Shown here in pieces: positions 57,507 through 62,402 of a stretch of DNA of 62,402 nucleotides. How positions within the stretch are numbered: position 1 is the stretch's first letter; each line of letters opens with the position of its first letter. Made by a program: the position numbers and the translations under genes. The stretch comes from Thoreauomyces humboldtii (lineage: Eukaryota > Chytridiomycota > Chytridiomycetes > Spizellomycetales > Powellomycetaceae). The notes under the pieces are model-generated. The model had not been told where the DNA came from and ran no database searches. It saw only the letters and a list, made by a program, of their open reading frames with translations. The DNA lies in NCBI GenBank assembly GCA_027596035.1, contig JADGJA010000038.1, positions 1-62,402 of the forward strand. Reading direction: 5' to 3'.

Positions 57507-58123
57507 GCTTGATATGTGTTGTGTGAAGAAAGTAAGAGTGAGAAAGAGTTGTGATGGATTTCAACAATGCCTACAGAGAAAGTGCTTTGCTCTTATATAA
57601 GATCTTTTAAGCCCTGCAAACGCTCACATGACGACAGCGTCGGAAGCCAAGGTCCGTGCTGTCATTGTCCAGGGCCAGACTGGCAGAGTCAAGACACAGT
57701 GACGTGCGTTGCACCTGACGGAAATAGAGACCATCCTTGTTTCGATTACCTAACTGGATACCATCCTTGTTGTCTCTCGAGAACCTCAAATAGATCTCAA
57801 GCCTGCCAGCAATTAGGAAGAGCACTATAGAGAGAACAAAGCTTTCCGCGGGTTGACCATTCGGCATTGCATTCTGCGGCACCGTGCCCGCGCGGCTTCT
57901 CCGTGAGAATGGGAGGAGAACATGCTGGCAGGAGAACACCTCCACACAAGACCGACCACTGTATCTCTCTTGCTGAAGCGTACCGCTTGTACCGTATCCG
58001 AAATAAGTCAAATTCAATCGAGAACTCTGGCATCTGTCCAACCATTGCTATCGAAAAATTGGTAACCGGCAAAAGGGCAAGGTTGTTCCTCGTTGTACAT
58101 AACTCCATTCAGTGATATACATC
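57507..58123. other. Intergenic region between the small hydrophilic gene and Rpn5
   Basis: About 615 bp. Apart from the TATA box near 57597 I see no element. Overlapping minus- and plus-strand frames at 57.6-58.1 kb are not protein-like. Confidence 0.35.
57593..57600 (-). promoter_or_regulatory. TATA box of the small hydrophilic protein gene
   Basis: On the minus strand TTATATAAGAG, about 90 bp upstream of the ATG at 57506. Read directly; function inferred from position. Confidence 0.55.
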
Positions 58124-60107
58124 TCAAATAACCTGCGTAATCCCGCTGCTTGCGACCATCTCCTCCTTTGTGATCAAGTGCGTAGTCTTGACGATACTGA
58201 AAAGGTGAAAAATCAAGGAAGCGAAGGATAGTTAGTCACTAAGGTAAAATGACGCATGGTCCGGCTTTCACTCACAGCTCCAGAAGCGAAGAGATGTTGG
58301 TAGACCACTCATTGAGAGCCGTGTTGGGATCCTTGCGAGCTTGGAAGGATACGATCCCGGCCGGTCGGTCGATGCGAGCCCAGATTGTCTTCTTCACCAC
58401 CAGGTTCGACAGAAACTCTTCGGTTTCCGGAGGGCTCAGGTCCAGGAGCTGGGTCAACCTCTTCACGGATATGCGGTCGTAGTACTTTGCAACAACGCGG
58501 ATGTTGTGCTCGATGGCTCGCTTGTGAAGGTCCTTGTATCGCTGCTGACCGTCCTCGGTCTTCTTGTCGAAGACGTAGCTGTCCTTCCAGAGGGATCCGT
58601 AGATCTCCTCCATGCGGGGCCATCGCATGAGTTCGTTAACAATGAAGCAGTTTGTGAATTCCCTGCAAAATACGAAGATCAGTAAGGGCAGAACAGCCGG
58701 CGCCATTCTCAACAATACATACTTGAACAAGGGTTGGGCCGCGAGCTTAGGATCCTCGACGATGCGGTGGATGAGATCAGACTGCTCGTGGTCGTAAGGC
58801 GCTAAAACCACAAAGAACATGATCTTCCTCAGGACCTGTAAGAAGAGGTAGCATCAGGAAGACTGCGCCTCCAAAAGAAGATATCGGGAGCGCACACACG
58901 TAGGTCTGCTTCTCAGGGTCTTCGGTTACGGTCACGGTGTCGTAGATCTGACGGTAGTGTTTGCACACGTCAAGATAGTGGCCCTCGTGGACGGAGTATT
59001 GAACCATCAATTGGTAGTACCGGTATTTCAGGTCCTATTAACGGAAGATTGTGAGCTTTCCAGGAGCGGCGGTCTCGCGCGCTTACTGCTGCTTACATCG
59101 TATTGCACGTCCTTGAAGAATTTTGAGCTGATCTTCTTGCTAATGATTTGGACACGGGTGTAATCCTTCTTTGCAAGAACAAGACGCATCTGCTCCAGGA
59201 TAAAGTCCGTCTTTTCCCGCTTGTCCATGGATCCAAAGGTCTCGACCTGCAGGTCCTGCAGAATGTCGGCAGCCTCTACGATTTTGCCCTCCTTCTCCTT
59301 GATGGCGGCCAGGGTCTTGGTCAGACGCGCCCGCTCCACCTCGACAAAGATCTAGAGCACAAGCTGCACTATCAGGATGCGTTTCGAGGAATCGAGCTCC
59401 CAATCCTTGCGAGAAAGTGGAAACCCCACCTTTCCCTCCGTGACACTCCTGAGAGTCTCGATGAGCTCCAGCTTTGTCGCCATGTCAGGCGCTTTGTCAA
59501 TGTATGTCATGGCTTCCTGGATCATCTTGGTCACAGCCTATCGACGATCCCCGTACAATGAGCTCTTCCTTTCTGCATGTTTCCACCCGTGTCGCCATTC
59601 CTGTTGTTCGCACCTGTTTTAACAGACCATGTCGCTTGGACAGCAAGATGATGTTCTCGTTGAGGACCTTCCAGTCTGCCGCGCGAAGGCATATTTGCAG
59701 AGCGGCCAGAAGGACCCGGGAGTTGGACGCAAGGTCGGCGGCCTGAGATTCCACGTCGCTTCAGTCACAGTCCCGGGAAAGCTCATATTTGAAACGTATT
59801 CCTCACCACTCGGGTCTGCTTCTCTAGCGCGAGGAGCTTCTCGAGGGCTTCCGTCGGATTTCCCTAAGAAACAGCAAGATGGTGAGATCGTTGACCTCAG
59901 AAAAACCTCAACTTTTGGCTGCCGTCAACAGCGGGGTGAACAATAGCTTTGAACCTCCGTATTTACCTGAGCCAGGGACTCAATTTCAGGTAGTTGCGCG
60001 TCTAGAAAGAACAGTTAGTGACGGGACCATGCAGTGCCGAGGTCAGTAGTCGACACACCGACGATCGCCGCGCAATCCTTCTGCATCTTCACTTCAGCCG
60101 TAGACAT
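58124..60107 (-). CDS. RPN5: 26S proteasome lid subunit Rpn5 (PSMD12)
   Basis: PCI-domain subunit of the 19S regulatory lid. Ten exons (minus strand) 60059..60107, 59967..60001, 59807..59863, 59614..59742, 59430..59537, 59097..59351, 58900..59034, 58723..58835, 58276..58662 and 58124..58196 give 446 residues, close to the animal length. Family sequence includes [89 protein letters not shown] and, in the PCI domain, [20 protein letters not shown]. The last exon is [16 protein letters not shown]. It is the most intron-rich gene of the window; all joins keep frame. The third exon's donor may be shifted by three bases. Confidence 0.95.
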
Positions 60108-60576
60108 GTCGGAGGAGGCTTTGGTGCCTGGTGGAGGAGGTGGTAATCTTGCAGATAGACTCTGTTTTTTTCAGTTATGATACGGTAGTAAGCGGCAAAC
60201 AGGTTCCTTGGTGACTTTGGGAAGATGAGGGAAGGGGAAAAGGCCTCTCTTGGATTGGCTGTCGCGTCCTCGCGTGAAACATCCAGACTCCACAAAGCTG
60301 GCTGCGAAATCAGGCAGATATTGACGAACAAGAACTGCGTGCGCACGCTATACATTACAGAAGAGTGACTGTAAGGTTTCCTCATGCAAGCTGGTCAACA
60401 TTCATGTCAGAGCCTAGGGGCGCTGAGTTCCGAGGCAATCCTGGAAGTCGTGCGATTTATGCAGACAGATCACGGACTTAAAAAAGCCAGAGTCCCGACA
60501 ACGGAGGCGCTTGCGTCGCAATACAGTCATACACGGAGATTTGCAATTCAAAAGAACACAAAGTACAAGTCGTAGC
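60108..60576. other. Intergenic region, Rpn5 5' / alpha-tubulin 3'
   Basis: About 470 bp between two minus-strand genes, holding the Rpn5 promoter. A short minus-strand frame at 60089-60385 overlaps the Rpn5 start and is not protein-like. Nothing recognised. Confidence 0.35.

Positions 60577-62402
<1,826 letters not shown>

Overview
The window is a gene-dense stretch of eukaryotic nuclear DNA. Genes sit on both strands, and nearly all are split by short GT-AG introns, mostly 53-100 bp. The gene set (Lsm2, Mrt4, Noc3, Rpn5, Stt3, Doa10, a bZIP factor, a chitin-binding-type module, a GPI-anchored wall protein) is fungal in flavour. Two genes point to a fungus that makes flagellated zoospores, i.e. 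a chytrid-like early-diverging fungus rather than an ascomycete or basidiomycete. One is an ODAD4/TTC25-type dynein-arm docking TPR protein. The other is an alpha-tubulin that keeps Lys40, the axonemal acetylation site. MGRN1-like and ANCHR-like genes are also more animal-like than yeast-like. The species cannot be named from the sequence alone.

Layout, left to right. 0.5-4.5 kb: CK2 alpha catalytic subunit and, divergently, a SAGA-type USP22/Ubp8 deubiquitinase. 5.7-7.0 kb: an unrecognised Ser/Asp-rich protein. 7.4-10.1 kb: STT3 oligosaccharyltransferase. 10.7-11.7 kb: ODAD4/TTC25-like flagellar protein. 12.2-14.0 kb: lipoyl synthase, divergent from an FHA+BRCT MDC1/Mdb1-like protein (14.5-17.8 kb). 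18.1-20.9 kb: Noc3. 21.3-27.1 kb: Doa10/MARCH6 ER ubiquitin ligase. 27.5 kb: small coiled-coil protein. 28.1-29.8 kb: ESS2. 30.1-31.5 kb: phosphocholine cytidylyltransferase. 31.7-32.8 kb: a predicted mitochondrial protein. 33.0-34.4 kb: NUBPL/Ind1. 35.6-36.3 kb: GPI-anchored surface protein. 36.7-37.7 kb: ANCHR-like protein. 37.7-38.6 kb: DUF2358-type protein. 38.9-39.9 kb: Bax inhibitor-1. 40.2-43.1 kb: PPR protein. 43.4-44.7 kb: MGRN1-like RING ligase. 45.2-46.0 kb: Mrt4. 46.5-46.9 kb: Lsm2. 47-50 kb: a gene-poor stretch with what looks like decayed coding sequence. 50.4-51.2 kb: chitin-binding-type protein. 51.6-53.3 kb: bZIP factor. 54.9-56.4 kb: arrestin-like protein. 57.0-57.5 kb: small hydrophilic, possibly stress-related protein. 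58.1-60.1 kb: proteasome Rpn5. 60.6-62.3 kb: alpha-tubulin.

There is no operon-like or pathogenicity-island organisation. Neighbours are mostly unrelated housekeeping genes, several as divergent pairs on short shared promoters (CK2/USP22, LipA/MDC1-like, Doa10/coiled-coil, ESS2/PCYT1, 31.7-kb gene/NUBPL). Recurrent themes are protein quality control (Doa10, Rpn5, USP22, MGRN1-like), mitochondrial maintenance (LipA, NUBPL, PPR, DUF2358) and ribosome assembly (Noc3, Mrt4). I reconstructed exon joins by hand from splice signals, reading frame and family similarity. They keep frame throughout but have not been checked against transcripts.

The most unusual features are: a cluster of GC-rich mini-hairpins in the longest intron (lipoyl synthase); an Lsm2 first exon that is only the start codon; an FHA domain lacking the usual phosphothreonine-binding Arg; a PPR gene with no usable AUG; and the decayed region at 47-49 kb. 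I see no convincing entirely new multi-gene system.
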